The translations under genes and the position numbers were made by a program. A stretch of 64,000 nucleotides of DNA from Mycobacterium gordonae (lineage in GTDB: Bacteria; Actinomycetota; Actinomycetes; Mycobacteriales; Mycobacteriaceae). Shown here one piece after another: positions 41,521-51,785 of this stretch; the stretch's first letter is position 1; each line of letters opens with the position of its first letter. The DNA lies in contig NZ_LQOY01000072.1 in NCBI RefSeq assembly GCF_002101675.1, forward strand, positions 18,477 to 82,476. The letters are read 5' to 3'. Under the pieces are notes generated by a model. The model did no database searches and was not told the DNA's origin. It saw only the letters and a list, made by a program, of their open reading frames with translations.

Positions 41521-42038
41521 GACCGCAACCAGTAACTGCCGATCGAGCCTCTCAAAACCATGGTGCGGCAACGACATTGGTATGCAGGGCCGGTCAGCGC
41601 CGCACCGATTCGATGTGTCAACCAGGGTTGACGACAAGCGCAACCAGGTCTACACTTGCCTTTAATAACAATTGCACACTGCATCTTTCAACGGTCTGCC
41701 CGCCGCTGCCAGCTCCTCGCGACTGAGCCAGTGCTGGAGACCGGTCAATCCTGGTATGACACAACGCGCGCTCGGCGAACAAGGAGGAGGCGCACCGTGA
41801 CGGCTCTGTGAATACGGGTCTGGACCCATTCAACGCGGCGGGAGATCAGCGCTCTGGTCCCGCCCCACCTTTCCTTCGGATAAGACCCATCGCGATTCCC
41901 GGCCGTTGAGGCCGGATGCTCCGATTGGGCGCCGAAAAGTACCGCGCAAATACGTCTATTAGCCCGCGCGTCCGCATTTTCAAATCTGTCGCTTTATCGA
42001 CCCTTCTTGTCAAAAATCTTTCAGCATTAGGAGTTACC
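41521..42038 (+). promoter_or_regulatory. Structured leader and intergenic region of the polyketide cluster
   Basis: This 518-bp stretch is unusually AT-rich for the window at 41640-41700 and 41960-42035 and contains no convincing protein gene. It holds a 7-2-7 palindrome GTCAACC-AG-GGTTGAC (41617-41632). Then comes AAGGAGGAGG followed by a five-codon frame GTG-ACG-GCT-CTG-TGA (41797-41811). Three hairpins follow: GGGTC-TG-GACCC (41816-41827), GGCGGGA with TCCCGCC around a 14-base loop (41837-41864), and CCGGCC-GTTGA-GGCCGG (41899-41915). The order resembles a leader-peptide or attenuation region; this is an inference from layout only. Confidence 0.5.
41617..41632. promoter_or_regulatory. Inverted repeat, candidate operator
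   Basis: GTCAACC-AG-GGTTGAC is a perfect inverted repeat of seven bases with a two-base centre, about 100 bp after the EthA-like gene and 420 bp before the polyketide synthase start. Its size and symmetry fit a dimeric repressor such as a TetR protein. No regulator gene is adjacent, so the binding protein would be encoded elsewhere. Confidence 0.4.
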
Positions 42039-45000
42039 GTGAGCCGAATCGCGATCGTCGGAATCGGATGCCGCTATGCCGGTGGTATTGATTCACCCCA
42101 GTCGTTCTGGGAATTTGTCAATAAGAAGGACGACGGTGCGATCGTCGACATACCGGCCGACCGCTGGGACTACCGACGCTTCTATGACCCGGACAAGGCC
42201 GCCGCCGGAAAGATGTACACCAAGCGCGGCGCTTTCCTGGACTGCGATCCCTGGCAGTTCGACCCCGAGTTCTTCGGTATCTCCCCACGCGAAGCAACCA
42301 GCATGGACCCGCAGCAGCGCCTGATCATGGAGGTCGCCTGGGAGGCGGCCGACGATGCGGGCGTCGCCGGCCGGCTGTCGGGCCAGCCGGTGGGGGTCTA
42401 CGTCGGAGCATTCAATGTCGACTTCTCGGTGACCACCATGGCCGCTTCGGCGCTGGCTCATATCGACATGAACACGTCGACCGCAGCCTCTTTCACCATG
42501 CTCTCCAACCGGCTGGCCTACGCACTCAACCTGATGGGACCTGCCCTGACGATCGATACCGCCTGCTCGTCGTCGCTGGTCGCGTTTCACCTGGCCTGTC
42601 AGGCCATCACCAACGGCGACTGCGACATGGCCCTGGCGGGAGGCGTCAACCTGATGCTGCAGCCGGAGACGTTCGTGTCGATGTGCAAGGGCGGCTTCCT
42701 GGCGGCCGACGGCCGCAGCAAGCCCTTCTCGGCCCGTGCCGACGGCTACGGCCGCGGCGAGGGCGCCGGGATGGTGGTGTTGCGCAAGTTGGAGGACGCC
42801 CTGCGCGACGGCGACCGCGTCTACGCGGTCGTCGCGGCGACCGGAAGCAATCAGGACGGCCGCACCAGCGCCATCACCGTCCCGAACGGCGATGCGCAAG
42901 AGGCGCTGGCGCGTTCGGTGTGCGCCCGGTCGGGTCTCGCCCCGGGAGAAGTGACCTATGTGGAGGCGCACGGTACCGGAACACCGGTCGGCGATCCGAT
43001 CGAGCTGGGTGCGCTGGGACGCGTGTACGGCCGCGTCGAAGGCCGCGAGATGCCGCTTCCGGTCGGGTCGCTGAAGGCCACCCTCGGACACACCGAGGCG
43101 GCTTCGGGCATCGCCGGCGTGATCAAGGGCGCGCTGGCCATCTACCACCGCACCCTGCCGCCGCAAGGCTGGTTCGACGATCCAAACCCCGACATCGACT
43201 TCGACGAGCTGCGGTTGTCGGTCCAGACCGAACCAGAGGCCGTTGACGTCGAGCGGATGGCCGTTGCCATCAACGGTTTCGGATACGGCGGCACCAACGC
43301 GCACGCCATCCTCGCCGAACTGGACGCGCCCGCGGCGGCGACGACGCCTGGCGGCCGCTCGACCCGTCACCATGCCGGGATCTTTCCGCTGTCGGCGCGC
43401 AGCGAGGCCGCTACCCGCGCGCTCGCCGGCAACTATGCCGACCTGCTCGAATCAGGCGCTGATCCAGGCGGTCTCATCGAGGCCGCGTGGAATCGGCGTG
43501 CGCACCAACGTCATCGGAGCGCGGTGCCGTTCTCTGACCTGACGCAGCTGACCGAGGGCCTGCGCCAGATCTCCTCCGGCGGTGCCCCGGTGGGCTCGGT
43601 GGTGGACAACGCCGCGGGGCTGGTGTTCGTGTTCTCCGGAATGGGCACGCAATGGTGGGCGATGGGCCGCGACCTGCTCAATGCGGGAGGAATCTTCGCC
43701 GCCGAAGCCGCTCACATCGACGACGCGTTCCGCCAGATTGCCGACTGGTCCATCATCGAGGAGCTGTTGCGTCCCGAAGCAGAGTCCCGCATCACCTCGA
43801 CCGCGATCGCACAGCCAGCCACTTTCCTTCTCCAAGTGGCACTTACCCGCGAACTCGCCCAATTCGGAATCACACCCAGCGCTCTGGTGGGGCACAGCAT
43901 GGGCGAGGTGCCGGCCGCTTACCTGTCGGGCGCGCTGTCACTGCACGACGCCCTGCTGGTGACCTACCACCGTGCCCGGCTGCAGGCGACGACGGCCGGA
44001 ACCGGCGGCATGCTCGCGGTCGGGCTGCCCTACAGCGAGCTGCAACCGCTGCTCGGCGAGGACATGCATATCGATGTCGCGGCCATCAACGGCCCGTCGT
44101 CGGTGACGGTGGCCGGCGTGGTGAGCGAGCTCGAAGCCCTTGGCCAAGTCCTCACCGAGCGAGGCGTTTTCAATCGCCTGCTGCGGGTGGAAGTGCCGTA
44201 TCACAGTTTCCGGATGGATCCGATTCTCGCCGAGCTGCAATCAGAGCTCAATGTCCTTGCGCCGCAACAGCCTAACGCCCGGCTCTACTCGACGGTCACC
44301 GCGGAAGCGGTCACCGGCCCGCTGGACGCCGACTACTGGTGCGCCAACGTGCGTCAGCCGGTGCGCTTCGCGGACGCCATCAAGGCGCTCATGGGCGCAG
44401 GGCATCGCACGTTCCTGGAGATCGGCCCGCACCCGGCGCTCTCGGGCAACATCCGCGAGCTGCTGCTGAAAACCCATGAGCCCGGCACCGCCATCCCGAC
44501 CCTGCACCGCGGTCAGCGCGATGCCGACAGCATCCGCAAGACACTGGCCGAGTTGTACACCGCCGGCGCGCTGGACGGCACCGACCTGTGCACGCGAGTC
44601 GGTCCGCATTTCGAGCTCCCCCGGTATCCCTGGCAGCGTCAGCGGCTGCGCGACGAGTCGCCCGAATTCGCGCAGATGAAGTACGGGACCCCGGACAACT
44701 ACTCGATGCTGGGCGACCCGGACCTCGACCATCCGTCGGCGTGGGAACTGCAACTCAGCGCGCAGGTGTTGCCTTGGCTTCCCGACCACGTGGTCAATGG
44801 CGCGTGCCTGCTGCCCGGGATGGCGTACGTGGATGCCGCGCTGAGCGCGGCCGCCGAACGCAGCGGCCTGAGTTCGGCGATCGCCGAGGACATTCGCTTC
44901 GCGGCCCCGCTCTTCTTCGATCCCGCCGACGGCGCCGTCCTGCGCACCGAACTCGACGAGACCAGTCGCCGGTTCACCATCCGCTCGCGCGCCGCGACCG

Positions 45001-48000
45001 GCAGGACCTGGACAACGCACGCCACCGGCCGGCTGGTCGACGGCAAGTACCTGCCCACCAAGCATCACGACACCGCTGCCGGCGACCTGACCGAGATAGA
45101 CCCCGCCGACCTGTATGCCGCGCTGACCAGCAACGGCATGACCTACGGTCCCAACTTCCGCCGGGTCACCTCACTGCGAGCCAACGCCAGCCAGGCCGTC
45201 GCCACCGTGGACGCACATTCGGACGAGACGACCAGGCACCTCGCGCATCCCGGCGTCATCGACGCCGCGTTGCACACCGTCTCGCCGCTCATCGACCAAT
45301 CCGTCGGCCGCACGCTGGGAACCATCGTCCCGATCGGAGTCGACGCGGTACGGGTGTTCGGTCCCTTCCCCGACCGTGTCGAGGTGCTCACCAGCCTGCA
45401 CCCCAGCGATCCACTGCGCGCCGACATCGTGATTCTCGACGCGCAACACCTTGCCTGCGCGGAGCTTTCGGGCGTGCGATTCGGTTCCATCACACCCGGG
45501 CAGGAGCCGATCGACCGTCTTGATCCGCTCTTCTACGAAGAGGTGTGGGAGCTCTGCGACGAGCTGGACACCGCGACGCTGCCCGCACCGGAGCACACCG
45601 CGACGCTGGTCCTCGCGGTCGGTGACCAGCCCAGCCCACGAGCCCGACAACTGGCCGACGCTCTGCCGCATGCCGCCCTCTACCACTGCAGCGACCCGGC
45701 CGACCTCGATACCGAGCTGACGCGCCTGCTCGGTGCGGCGTCGGAGGAACGTCCCCGGGTACACGTCTGTGTCGTCGCGGGCCACATCGCCGACGACAGT
45801 GCCGCACTATGGCTGCTGAAGCAGATCGCCGTCACCACCGAGAAGTTCGTCCAGGGCCACAGCGGTGACCAGGCTGAGGGGATCGAGGCGCTCGGCGACG
45901 ACACGTTCTACGCGAGTCTCGTTACCGAACAAGCCTTTTCGCATCCCAACGATGTTTCCGTGCCCGACGTGAGTCACGCCGGCCTGGCCGGAGCGCGGCG
46001 TTCGCTGGTTGCCGAGCAGTCCCGGCTTCGGTGGCGGTTGATCGACGTGGCGCCGGATACCGAACTCGGTCAGCTGATGTCCGAACTCGCGGTCCCGGGA
46101 GCGTTCTCCGCAGACCAGACCGACGAGATCGTGCTGCGCAGTGGGACGCGATGGGCCAACGTCGTGGCGCGGACACTGCCGCAGCGGCTGGAAACGATGG
46201 CACAGGGCGAACAGCTCACCGACCCGGAAGCCAACTTCGCCGTCGACGTGCCCAAGTCCAGGATTCTGTCCGATCTCGGCTGGCGGCGCTGCCCGCGGCC
46301 AGAGCCGGGGCCCGGCGAAGTCGAGCTGCGGATGCAGGTCGTCGGCCTGAACTACAAAGACGCCATCAAGGTGGTCGGACTGCTCGGAAAACGAGAACTG
46401 GAGGGCACGCATTTCGGCACCGAACTGGGCATGGAGGGTGTCGGGGTGGTGACCCGCATCGGGCCCGGGGTGGACCGCTTCGGTGTCGGTGACGTCGTCA
46501 CCACCGCCAGCCAGGGCATGCTCGTCCGCTATCAGATCGCCGACGCGGCGCTGTGCATCAAACTGCCGGATCCCGGCGATGGCCGGTTCCGCCCGGAGTT
46601 CTGCACCAGCATGACCGCCTTCATCACCGCCGAATACGCGCTGCTGGAACTGGCCCGGTTGCGCCCGGGTGAGACCGTGCTGATCCACGGCGCCGCCGGC
46701 GGTGTCGGGCAGGCCGCGATCCAGATCGCAAAGCTCTGCGGCGCAGAGGTGATCGGCACGGCGAGCAGCAACGAGCGCCGTTCGTTCGCGCTGGGCTCGG
46801 GCGCCGATTACATGATCGACTCCCGGTCACTGAACTTCGTCGACGACGTGCATCAACTGACCGACGGCCGTGGTGTCGACGTGATCATCAGCAGCGCGCC
46901 GGGTGAGATCCTTCGCCACAATTTCAACGCCGTTGTCGAGTTCGGCCGCATCGTCGAGGTCGGCAAGGCCGACATTTATGGCAACAGCACGCTGGACATG
47001 GCGGTGCTGGACAAGAACCTCAGCTACTTCCAGATCGACATGGATCGATTCATGGCCTGGGACCCGCAAGCCTGCCTGAAGTTGGAAGCGGAGATCTACG
47101 ACAAGTTCGCCACCGGCATCTACCAGCCACTGCCCGTGGACGTGTTCGACGCGGCCGACATCGGCCGGGCCTGCGAGGAAGTGTTCCGCTCCAGCCGGAC
47201 CAGCCGGGTGGCGCTTCGCCTCATCGACAACACACCACCGGTGAAACCGGGCTGGCACGAAGTCGTCACCGATCCCGAGGGCTCCTACCTGATCACCGGC
47301 GGGCATGGTGGCTTCGGACTGGCCACCGGCCGGTGGCTGGTCCGGCGTGGCGCCCGGCACCTCACCCTGGCCAGCAGAAGCGGTGCCACCACGGACTTGG
47401 CGCGTAAGCAGATCGCCCAGTGGCGCACCGCCGGCATCGAGGTGCGCGAGGAGTTGGTCGACATGACCGACACCGCCGCGGTGGCGGCGCTGGTCGATGG
47501 CTGCAGTGCCGGCGGCCACCGGCTGCGCGGTATCTTCCACGCCGCCGGAGCCATCGCCGATCAGCGCATCGCCGACATGGACCTCGTCGACCTCAAGCGG
47601 GTTTACGACGTCAAAGTCAACGGCGGCCGCGCGCTGTGGGCGGCCGTGAATGCCGCGGGCATCACCCTGGACCAATTCGTGTTCTATTCGTCGGCCGGCA
47701 CCATGCTGGGTCTGCTTGGACAGTACAGCTACGCCGCGGCCAATCTGGCCGTGCAGGCGCTCACCGATTCGATCGCGCACCAGGGCCAGCCGGCGACCTG
47801 CATCGGCTGGGGCCACATGTCCGGTGCCGCCGGCGGCATGGCCAGCGACGAGAATCTGGCCCGGCACATGATCGCCTGTGGTGTCGACCCGATCGAGATG
47901 GACGATGGCCCAATATATTTGGAGCAGGCGCTACGGCTAGGGGTCCGGCAGGGATCGGTCATCTCGATCAACTGGTCTCAGCTGGACACCGTCTTCGGCC

Positions 48001-48359
48001 ACTTCCGCCACCTGCTGCGCACCTCCGCGGTGATCTCGACGGCCGCCGAGTCGAACTCCGCTCAGGACCGGCTGCGTGCCGGCCTGATCGCACTCGACGA
48101 GGACGAGCGGGGCGCGGTGCTCGGGTACCTGCTCGCAGAGCAACTCGCCACCGTCATGGGGGTCTCGAAGGAGTCCATCGACATCGACGTGCCCGTTATG
48201 GAACTCGGGCTGAATTCGCTGATGGCCGTCGAATTCAGCGCCCGCACCGGCGAAGCGATCGGCGTGTCGCTGAACACGCTGATGCTGGGACCCAGCTACA
48301 ACCTGCGCAAAGCCGGTGCTGCGCTGGCGGAGACCATCGTGTCAGGAGCAAAGAAATGA
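42039..48359 (+). CDS. Highly reducing type I polyketide synthase (KS-AT-DH-ER-KR-ACP)
   Basis: This 2106-residue single-module synthase probably acts iteratively to build a fully or largely reduced chain. The ketosynthase (about 3-425) has DTACSSS with Cys176 and VEAHGTGT with His311. The acyltransferase (525-835) has GHSMGE with Ser620 and VPYHSFRMD instead of the usual HAFH/YASH specificity motif. The dehydratase (880-1160) has the HxxxGxxxxP motif [12 protein letters not shown] (His917) and DAALH. A structural region follows, then enoyl reductase (1420-1740; HGAAGGVG at 1549), ketoreductase (GGHGGFG at 1753, YSYAAAN near 1898) and ACP (GLNSLMA, Ser2060). There is no thioesterase and no methyltransferase. 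GTG at 42039 follows AGGAG; the stop overlaps the next gene. Confidence 0.93.
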   Translation: MSRIAIVGIGCRYAGGIDSPQSFWEFVNKKDDGAIVDIPADRWDYRRFYDPDKAAAGKMYTKRGAFLDCDPWQFDPEFFGISPREATSMDPQQRLIMEVAWEAADDAGVAGRLSGQPVGVYVGAFNVDFSVTTMAASALAHIDMNTSTAASFTMLSNRLAYALNLMGPALTIDTACSSSLVAFHLACQAITNGDCDMALAGGVNLMLQPETFVSMCKGGFLAADGRSKPFSARADGYGRGEGAGMVVLRKLEDALRDGDRVYAVVAATGSNQDGRTSAITVPNGDAQEALARSVCARSGLAPGEVTYVEAHGTGTPVGDPIELGALGRVYGRVEGREMPLPVGSLKATLGHTEAASGIAGVIKGALAIYHRTLPPQGWFDDPNPDIDFDELRLSVQTEPEAVDVERMAVAINGFGYGGTNAHAILAELDAPAAATTPGGRSTRHHAGIFPLSARSEAATRALAGNYADLLESGADPGGLIEAAWNRRAHQRHRSAVPFSDLTQLTEGLRQISSGGAPVGSVVDNAAGLVFVFSGMGTQWWAMGRDLLNAGGIFAAEAAHIDDAFRQIADWSIIEELLRPEAESRITSTAIAQPATFLLQVALTRELAQFGITPSALVGHSMGEVPAAYLSGALSLHDALLVTYHRARLQATTAGTGGMLAVGLPYSELQPLLGEDMHIDVAAINGPSSVTVAGVVSELEALGQVLTERGVFNRLLRVEVPYHSFRMDPILAELQSELNVLAPQQPNARLYSTVTAEAVTGPLDADYWCANVRQPVRFADAIKALMGAGHRTFLEIGPHPALSGNIRELLLKTHEPGTAIPTLHRGQRDADSIRKTLAELYTAGALDGTDLCTRVGPHFELPRYPWQRQRLRDESPEFAQMKYGTPDNYSMLGDPDLDHPSAWELQLSAQVLPWLPDHVVNGACLLPGMAYVDAALSAAAERSGLSSAIAEDIRFAAPLFFDPADGAVLRTELDETSRRFTIRSRAATGRTWTTHATGRLVDGKYLPTKHHDTAAGDLTEIDPADLYAALTSNGMTYGPNFRRVTSLRANASQAVATVDAHSDETTRHLAHPGVIDAALHTVSPLIDQSVGRTLGTIVPIGVDAVRVFGPFPDRVEVLTSLHPSDPLRADIVILDAQHLACAELSGVRFGSITPGQEPIDRLDPLFYEEVWELCDELDTATLPAPEHTATLVLAVGDQPSPRARQLADALPHAALYHCSDPADLDTELTRLLGAASEERPRVHVCVVAGHIADDSAALWLLKQIAVTTEKFVQGHSGDQAEGIEALGDDTFYASLVTEQAFSHPNDVSVPDVSHAGLAGARRSLVAEQSRLRWRLIDVAPDTELGQLMSELAVPGAFSADQTDEIVLRSGTRWANVVARTLPQRLETMAQGEQLTDPEANFAVDVPKSRILSDLGWRRCPRPEPGPGEVELRMQVVGLNYKDAIKVVGLLGKRELEGTHFGTELGMEGVGVVTRIGPGVDRFGVGDVVTTASQGMLVRYQIADAALCIKLPDPGDGRFRPEFCTSMTAFITAEYALLELARLRPGETVLIHGAAGGVGQAAIQIAKLCGAEVIGTASSNERRSFALGSGADYMIDSRSLNFVDDVHQLTDGRGVDVIISSAPGEILRHNFNAVVEFGRIVEVGKADIYGNSTLDMAVLDKNLSYFQIDMDRFMAWDPQACLKLEAEIYDKFATGIYQPLPVDVFDAADIGRACEEVFRSSRTSRVALRLIDNTPPVKPGWHEVVTDPEGSYLITGGHGGFGLATGRWLVRRGARHLTLASRSGATTDLARKQIAQWRTAGIEVREELVDMTDTAAVAALVDGCSAGGHRLRGIFHAAGAIADQRIADMDLVDLKRVYDVKVNGGRALWAAVNAAGITLDQFVFYSSAGTMLGLLGQYSYAAANLAVQALTDSIAHQGQPATCIGWGHMSGAAGGMASDENLARHMIACGVDPIEMDDGPIYLEQALRLGVRQGSVISINWSQLDTVFGHFRHLLRTSAVISTAAESNSAQDRLRAGLIALDEDERGAVLGYLLAEQLATVMGVSKESIDIDVPVMELGLNSLMAVEFSARTGEAIGVSLNTLMLGPSYNLRKAGAALAETIVSGAKK

Positions 48360-49729
48360 TCGGAACCCGGAGTGACGAAGCAGCAATGCGGGAGATGGCG
48401 AGCAAGTTGCTCGCCGGAGGTGGCAACGGTGACCAGCTGGCACCGCCGCTGCGTCCGGTGGCTCCGACGAGCGCGACCGGTGCGAAACCGATTGTCCGGC
48501 AGAAGTTTTCCGACCATCCGGGGGTGGTGTCGGCCTGCGAACTGAACGCCCGCAGGCGCGCGATCTGGGAACTGACCGGAATGCCCAGCCCGCTGTACCT
48601 GGAAAGGAAAGGCTACAACACCGCCGTGATCGAAGGGCCGGACCGGGAGCTGACCAACTTCGCCGGCTATAACTATCTGGGCCTGGCCCACCATCCGAAA
48701 GTGGTTCGCGCCGTGCAGGATGCGGTGGCGCAGTACGGTGCCTCCGCGTCCAACAGCCGCATCACCTCGGGCGAGACCGCCTTGTATCCCCGCCTCGAAC
48801 GACGGCTCGCCCAGATCTACGACGTCGATGCGGCCATCATCGCCACCAGTGGATTCCTCACCAACGCTGGGGTTCTCGGCTACCTGCTGGGTGAGGGCGA
48901 CGCGGCCGTGTGCGACTCGCTCATCCATGCCAGCGTCGTTGCCGGTGCGCGGTGGGCCGGCGCGCGCGTCATGACGTTCCGGCACAACGATCCGGATTCC
49001 TTGCGGGCCGTCCTGCGCGCGTCAAGGGACCGTTTCAAGCGGGTGCTGGTGGTCATCGAAGGTCTCTACAGCATGGACGGAGACATCGGGCCGCTTCCAC
49101 AGGTTGCGGCCGTGGCCCGCGAATTCGATTGCGGCGTAATGGTTGACGAGGCTCACTCCATCGGTGTTCTCGGTGCGCACGGACATGGCGTGCGTGAGCA
49201 CTTCGGTCTGCCAGGTGACGCTGTCGACATCTGGATGGGCAGTCTGTCCAAGGCGCTGGGCAGTTGCGGCGGCTTCATCGCCGGCAACGCGAATTTGATC
49301 GAAGCACTGAGCACCGCTCCCGCGATGCTGCTGACCGTCGGGTTCCCGCCCACCGCAGCGGCGGCCGCGCTCACCGCTCTGGAAGTGCTGGACAGCGAGC
49401 CCGAACGGGTGCAACGGTTGTGGCGCAACACCAAACTGTTCACCTCCGCGCTGCGAGACCGAGATATCGACCTCGGCATATCGCAGAACACGCCGATTTG
49501 TCCCGTGCTGATTCCCAGTGTGGCCAGGGTCGTATTCGCCTCTGCGCTGCTGCTGCAACGCGGCATCTACGTCGGACCGGTGACGGCGCCGGCCGTGCAG
49601 CCAGGACAGGAACGGCTGCGGTTCTTCATCACCAGCGAACACACCGACGAGCAATTGACGGCGACGGCGGATGCGGTGGCCGAGGTGGTGCAGATCGCCA
49701 ATCAGCTCGACAGCTCCATCCCCGTCTGA
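48356..49729 (+). CDS. Alpha-oxoamine synthase (BioF/Fum8-type, PLP-dependent)
   Basis: This 457-residue PLP enzyme is of the alpha-oxoamine synthase family, which condenses an acyl thioester with an amino acid under decarboxylation to give an alpha-amino ketone. Family features are ELTNFAGYNYLGLAHHP, SNSRITSGET, MVDEAHSIGVLG and the PLP lysine Lys299 in GSLSKALGSCGG. It has an extra N-terminal segment of about 65 residues, absent from plain BioF and possibly for docking to the ACP. The ATG overlaps the synthase stop and has AGGAG upstream. With no thioesterase in the synthase, this enzyme is the likely release step (inference). Biotin synthesis is less likely because no other bio genes are near. 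Confidence 0.9.
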   Translation: MIGTRSDEAAMREMASKLLAGGGNGDQLAPPLRPVAPTSATGAKPIVRQKFSDHPGVVSACELNARRRAIWELTGMPSPLYLERKGYNTAVIEGPDRELTNFAGYNYLGLAHHPKVVRAVQDAVAQYGASASNSRITSGETALYPRLERRLAQIYDVDAAIIATSGFLTNAGVLGYLLGEGDAAVCDSLIHASVVAGARWAGARVMTFRHNDPDSLRAVLRASRDRFKRVLVVIEGLYSMDGDIGPLPQVAAVAREFDCGVMVDEAHSIGVLGAHGHGVREHFGLPGDAVDIWMGSLSKALGSCGGFIAGNANLIEALSTAPAMLLTVGFPPTAAAAALTALEVLDSEPERVQRLWRNTKLFTSALRDRDIDLGISQNTPICPVLIPSVARVVFASALLLQRGIYVGPVTAPAVQPGQERLRFFITSEHTDEQLTATADAVAEVVQIANQLDSSIPV

Positions 49730-49730
49730 C

Positions 49731-50756
49731 ATGCGCGCGGTAATCGTCGACGGGCCGCACAGGATCCGGGTCGAAACCCGGCCCGATCCGGCCCTTCCCG
49801 GACCCGACGGCGCGATCGTTGCGGTCACCGCGGCCGGCATCTGCGGATCCGATCTGCACTTCTACGAAGGCGAGATCCCGGTACCCGGGTCGGTGGCCCT
49901 CGGCCATGAGGCGATCGGCACCGTCGTCGAGGCCGGCCCGCACGTCCGCACCGTCCGGGTCGGCGACCGGGTGATGGTGTCGTCGGTGGCCGGCTGCGGC
50001 GCCTGCCCCGGCTGCGCCACCCGCGACCCGGTCACCTGCTCGGCGGGCTTGCAGATCTTCGGTTCCGGCGTGCTCGGCGGCGCGCAAGCAGACCTGCTTG
50101 CCGTACCCGCCGCCGACTTCCAGCTGCTCAAGATCCCCCCGGAAATCTCGACCGAGCAGGCCGTGCTGCTCACCGACAATCTCGCCACCGGATGGGCCGC
50201 GGCTCGACGGGCCGACATTCCATTCGGTGGCACGGTCGCGGTGATCGGCCTCGGAGCGGTTGGACTGTGCGCGTTGCGTAGCGCGTTAGCCCAAGGCGCG
50301 GCAACCGTTTTCGCTGTCGATCGGGTCACGGGGCGCCGGGAACGCGCCGCCGCCTGGGGTGCCACGCCGATCCCGTCGCCGGCGGCCGAGTCCATCATCG
50401 ACGCCACCGGGGGTCGCGGCGCGGACGCGGTCATCGACGCCGTCGGCACCGACGCGTCGATGACCGACGCGCTCAACGCGGTCCGGACCGCGGGCACCGT
50501 CTCGGTGGTCGGATTGCATGGCCTGCAGCCGTTTCCGCTGCCCGCGTTGCCCTGCCTGTTACGCAGCATCACCCTGCGATTCACCACCGCGCCGGTACAG
50601 CGCACCTGGCCGGAACTGATTCCGTTGCTCACATCAGGGCGCCTCGACGTCGATGGCATCTTCACCACCGGCCTGCCGTTGGACGAAGCCGCCGAGGGCT
50701 ACGCGATTGCCGGTTCGCGCTGCGGCGAGCAGGTGAAAATCCTGCTCACGCCCTAG
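49731..50756 (+). CDS. Zinc-dependent alcohol dehydrogenase of the polyketide cluster
   Basis: This 341-residue medium-chain dehydrogenase has catalytic zinc ligands in AAGICGSDLHFYEGE and LGHEAIGTVVE, structural cysteines in GCGACPGCATRDPVTC and the nucleotide motif VIGLGAVGLCALRSAL. It begins one base after the stop of the oxoamine synthase gene, so it belongs to the same operon. The simplest role is reduction of the amino-ketone to an amino-alcohol, or of another carbonyl in the chain (inference). It ends 11 bp inside the convergent SDR gene. Confidence 0.9.
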   Translation: MRAVIVDGPHRIRVETRPDPALPGPDGAIVAVTAAGICGSDLHFYEGEIPVPGSVALGHEAIGTVVEAGPHVRTVRVGDRVMVSSVAGCGACPGCATRDPVTCSAGLQIFGSGVLGGAQADLLAVPAADFQLLKIPPEISTEQAVLLTDNLATGWAAARRADIPFGGTVAVIGLGAVGLCALRSALAQGAATVFAVDRVTGRRERAAAWGATPIPSPAAESIIDATGGRGADAVIDAVGTDASMTDALNAVRTAGTVSVVGLHGLQPFPLPALPCLLRSITLRFTTAPVQRTWPELIPLLTSGRLDVDGIFTTGLPLDEAAEGYAIAGSRCGEQVKILLTP

Positions 50757-51741
50757 GCGCATCGATTCGGCGGAACGCCGCGACGGTGTCGGCCACCGTC
50801 TCTCGCGCGTCCCGGTAGTTGACGCCCAGTTCCTGCTCGCTCGGTGAATCGTCGGACTTCGGCATCTGCGTGTAGTACTGCATACCCGCCGCGGTCAGGG
50901 GATTGTCGAAAGGCAGGTACGGTCCCGCGAGATCCAGCACCGTGCCGGCCACCCGCAGGAAGCTGTCCGGAATCGGAACGGCCACCATCGGGGTGTCCGC
51001 GACCTGGCCGAGCATCTTGGCGAGTTCGGTCACCGGCACCCGGTGCCCGCCTGCCATATACCGTCGTGGCCCGCGCCCCGGTTCCAGCAGCGCCACATGC
51101 AGCGCCGCGAGATCGCGGGCGTCGACGATCAGCCAGGCCGCGCTGCGCCCGGGGATCGCGTGCATCTGCAGGGCCGCCTTGACACCCTCGCCGGCCTCAC
51201 CGAACTGGTCCCCTACCGGTGGCCCGAGCACCATTCCCGGATAGGTGATGGTCACGGGCGCGCCGGCGTCCTGCAGACCGCGGGCATAGATCTCCACCTG
51301 CGCCTTGGAGGTCCCATAGCCGTCGGTGCCGCCGACCACCGGCAGGTCGGCCGTCAGGGTGTCCAGGTTGGGGTGGAACAGCGCGGTGAAACTCGACACG
51401 TGGATGATCGGGTCGAGGCCCATCTGCACCGCTTGGCCCAGAACGTTGCCGGCGCCATGCATGTTGGTGCTGAGCATCTCGGGAGTCTGACGCGGATCGG
51501 TGGCCACCAGTGCGGCGCTGTGTACGACGGCGTCGCACCCGGTGAGGGCCTCGCGCACCGATGCGCGGTCTTTGATGTCGCCGGCCACGTAGTCGGATAC
51601 GTCGACGCCGAGCGCGCCCACCGATGTCTTCAGCTTTGCCGGTGTTCGCACCAGGAAACGGACGGAATGTCCCGCATCGGCGATGGCCTTGGCCGTCCAC
51701 CCGCCTACAAACCCGGTGCCACCGGTTACCAGAACGCGCAT
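50746..51741 (-). CDS. NAD-dependent epimerase/dehydratase-family (extended SDR) protein
   Basis: This 331-residue extended SDR has the glycine motif VLVTGGTGFVGGWTAKAI at the very start, VHSAALVATDP, the catalytic serine in HVSSFTALFHP and the YxxxK motif in DGYGTSKAQVE. Such enzymes act on sterols, flavonoid-like alcohols or nucleotide sugars. GGAG lies nine bases before the ATG at 51741. It is convergent to the polyketide operon. A similar oxidoreductase-cutinase arrangement occurs at Rv3724-Rv3725 in M. tuberculosis, so it may be an old core gene rather than part of the cluster. Confidence 0.85.
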   Translation of the reverse strand: MRVLVTGGTGFVGGWTAKAIADAGHSVRFLVRTPAKLKTSVGALGVDVSDYVAGDIKDRASVREALTGCDAVVHSAALVATDPRQTPEMLSTNMHGAGNVLGQAVQMGLDPIIHVSSFTALFHPNLDTLTADLPVVGGTDGYGTSKAQVEIYARGLQDAGAPVTITYPGMVLGPPVGDQFGEAGEGVKAALQMHAIPGRSAAWLIVDARDLAALHVALLEPGRGPRRYMAGGHRVPVTELAKMLGQVADTPMVAVPIPDSFLRVAGTVLDLAGPYLPFDNPLTAAGMQYYTQMPKSDDSPSEQELGVNYRDARETVADTVAAFRRIDAPRA

Positions 51742-51785
51742 GCTGCGATTCTCCAATGCCCGATCAGCCGTCGGTGCGTCGGGGG

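Noticed and set aside
41797..41811. Treating the five-codon frame GTG-ACG-GCT-CTG-TGA as a protein gene
   Set aside because: Four residues are too few for a product; it is only kept as a possible leader element.
47420..48355. Frame extension upstream of the oxoamine synthase into the PKS gene, giving a 769-aa protein
   Set aside because: The added part is the out-of-frame ketoreductase/ACP region of the PKS with no domain. An ATG with a good ribosome-binding site at 48356 gives the natural start.
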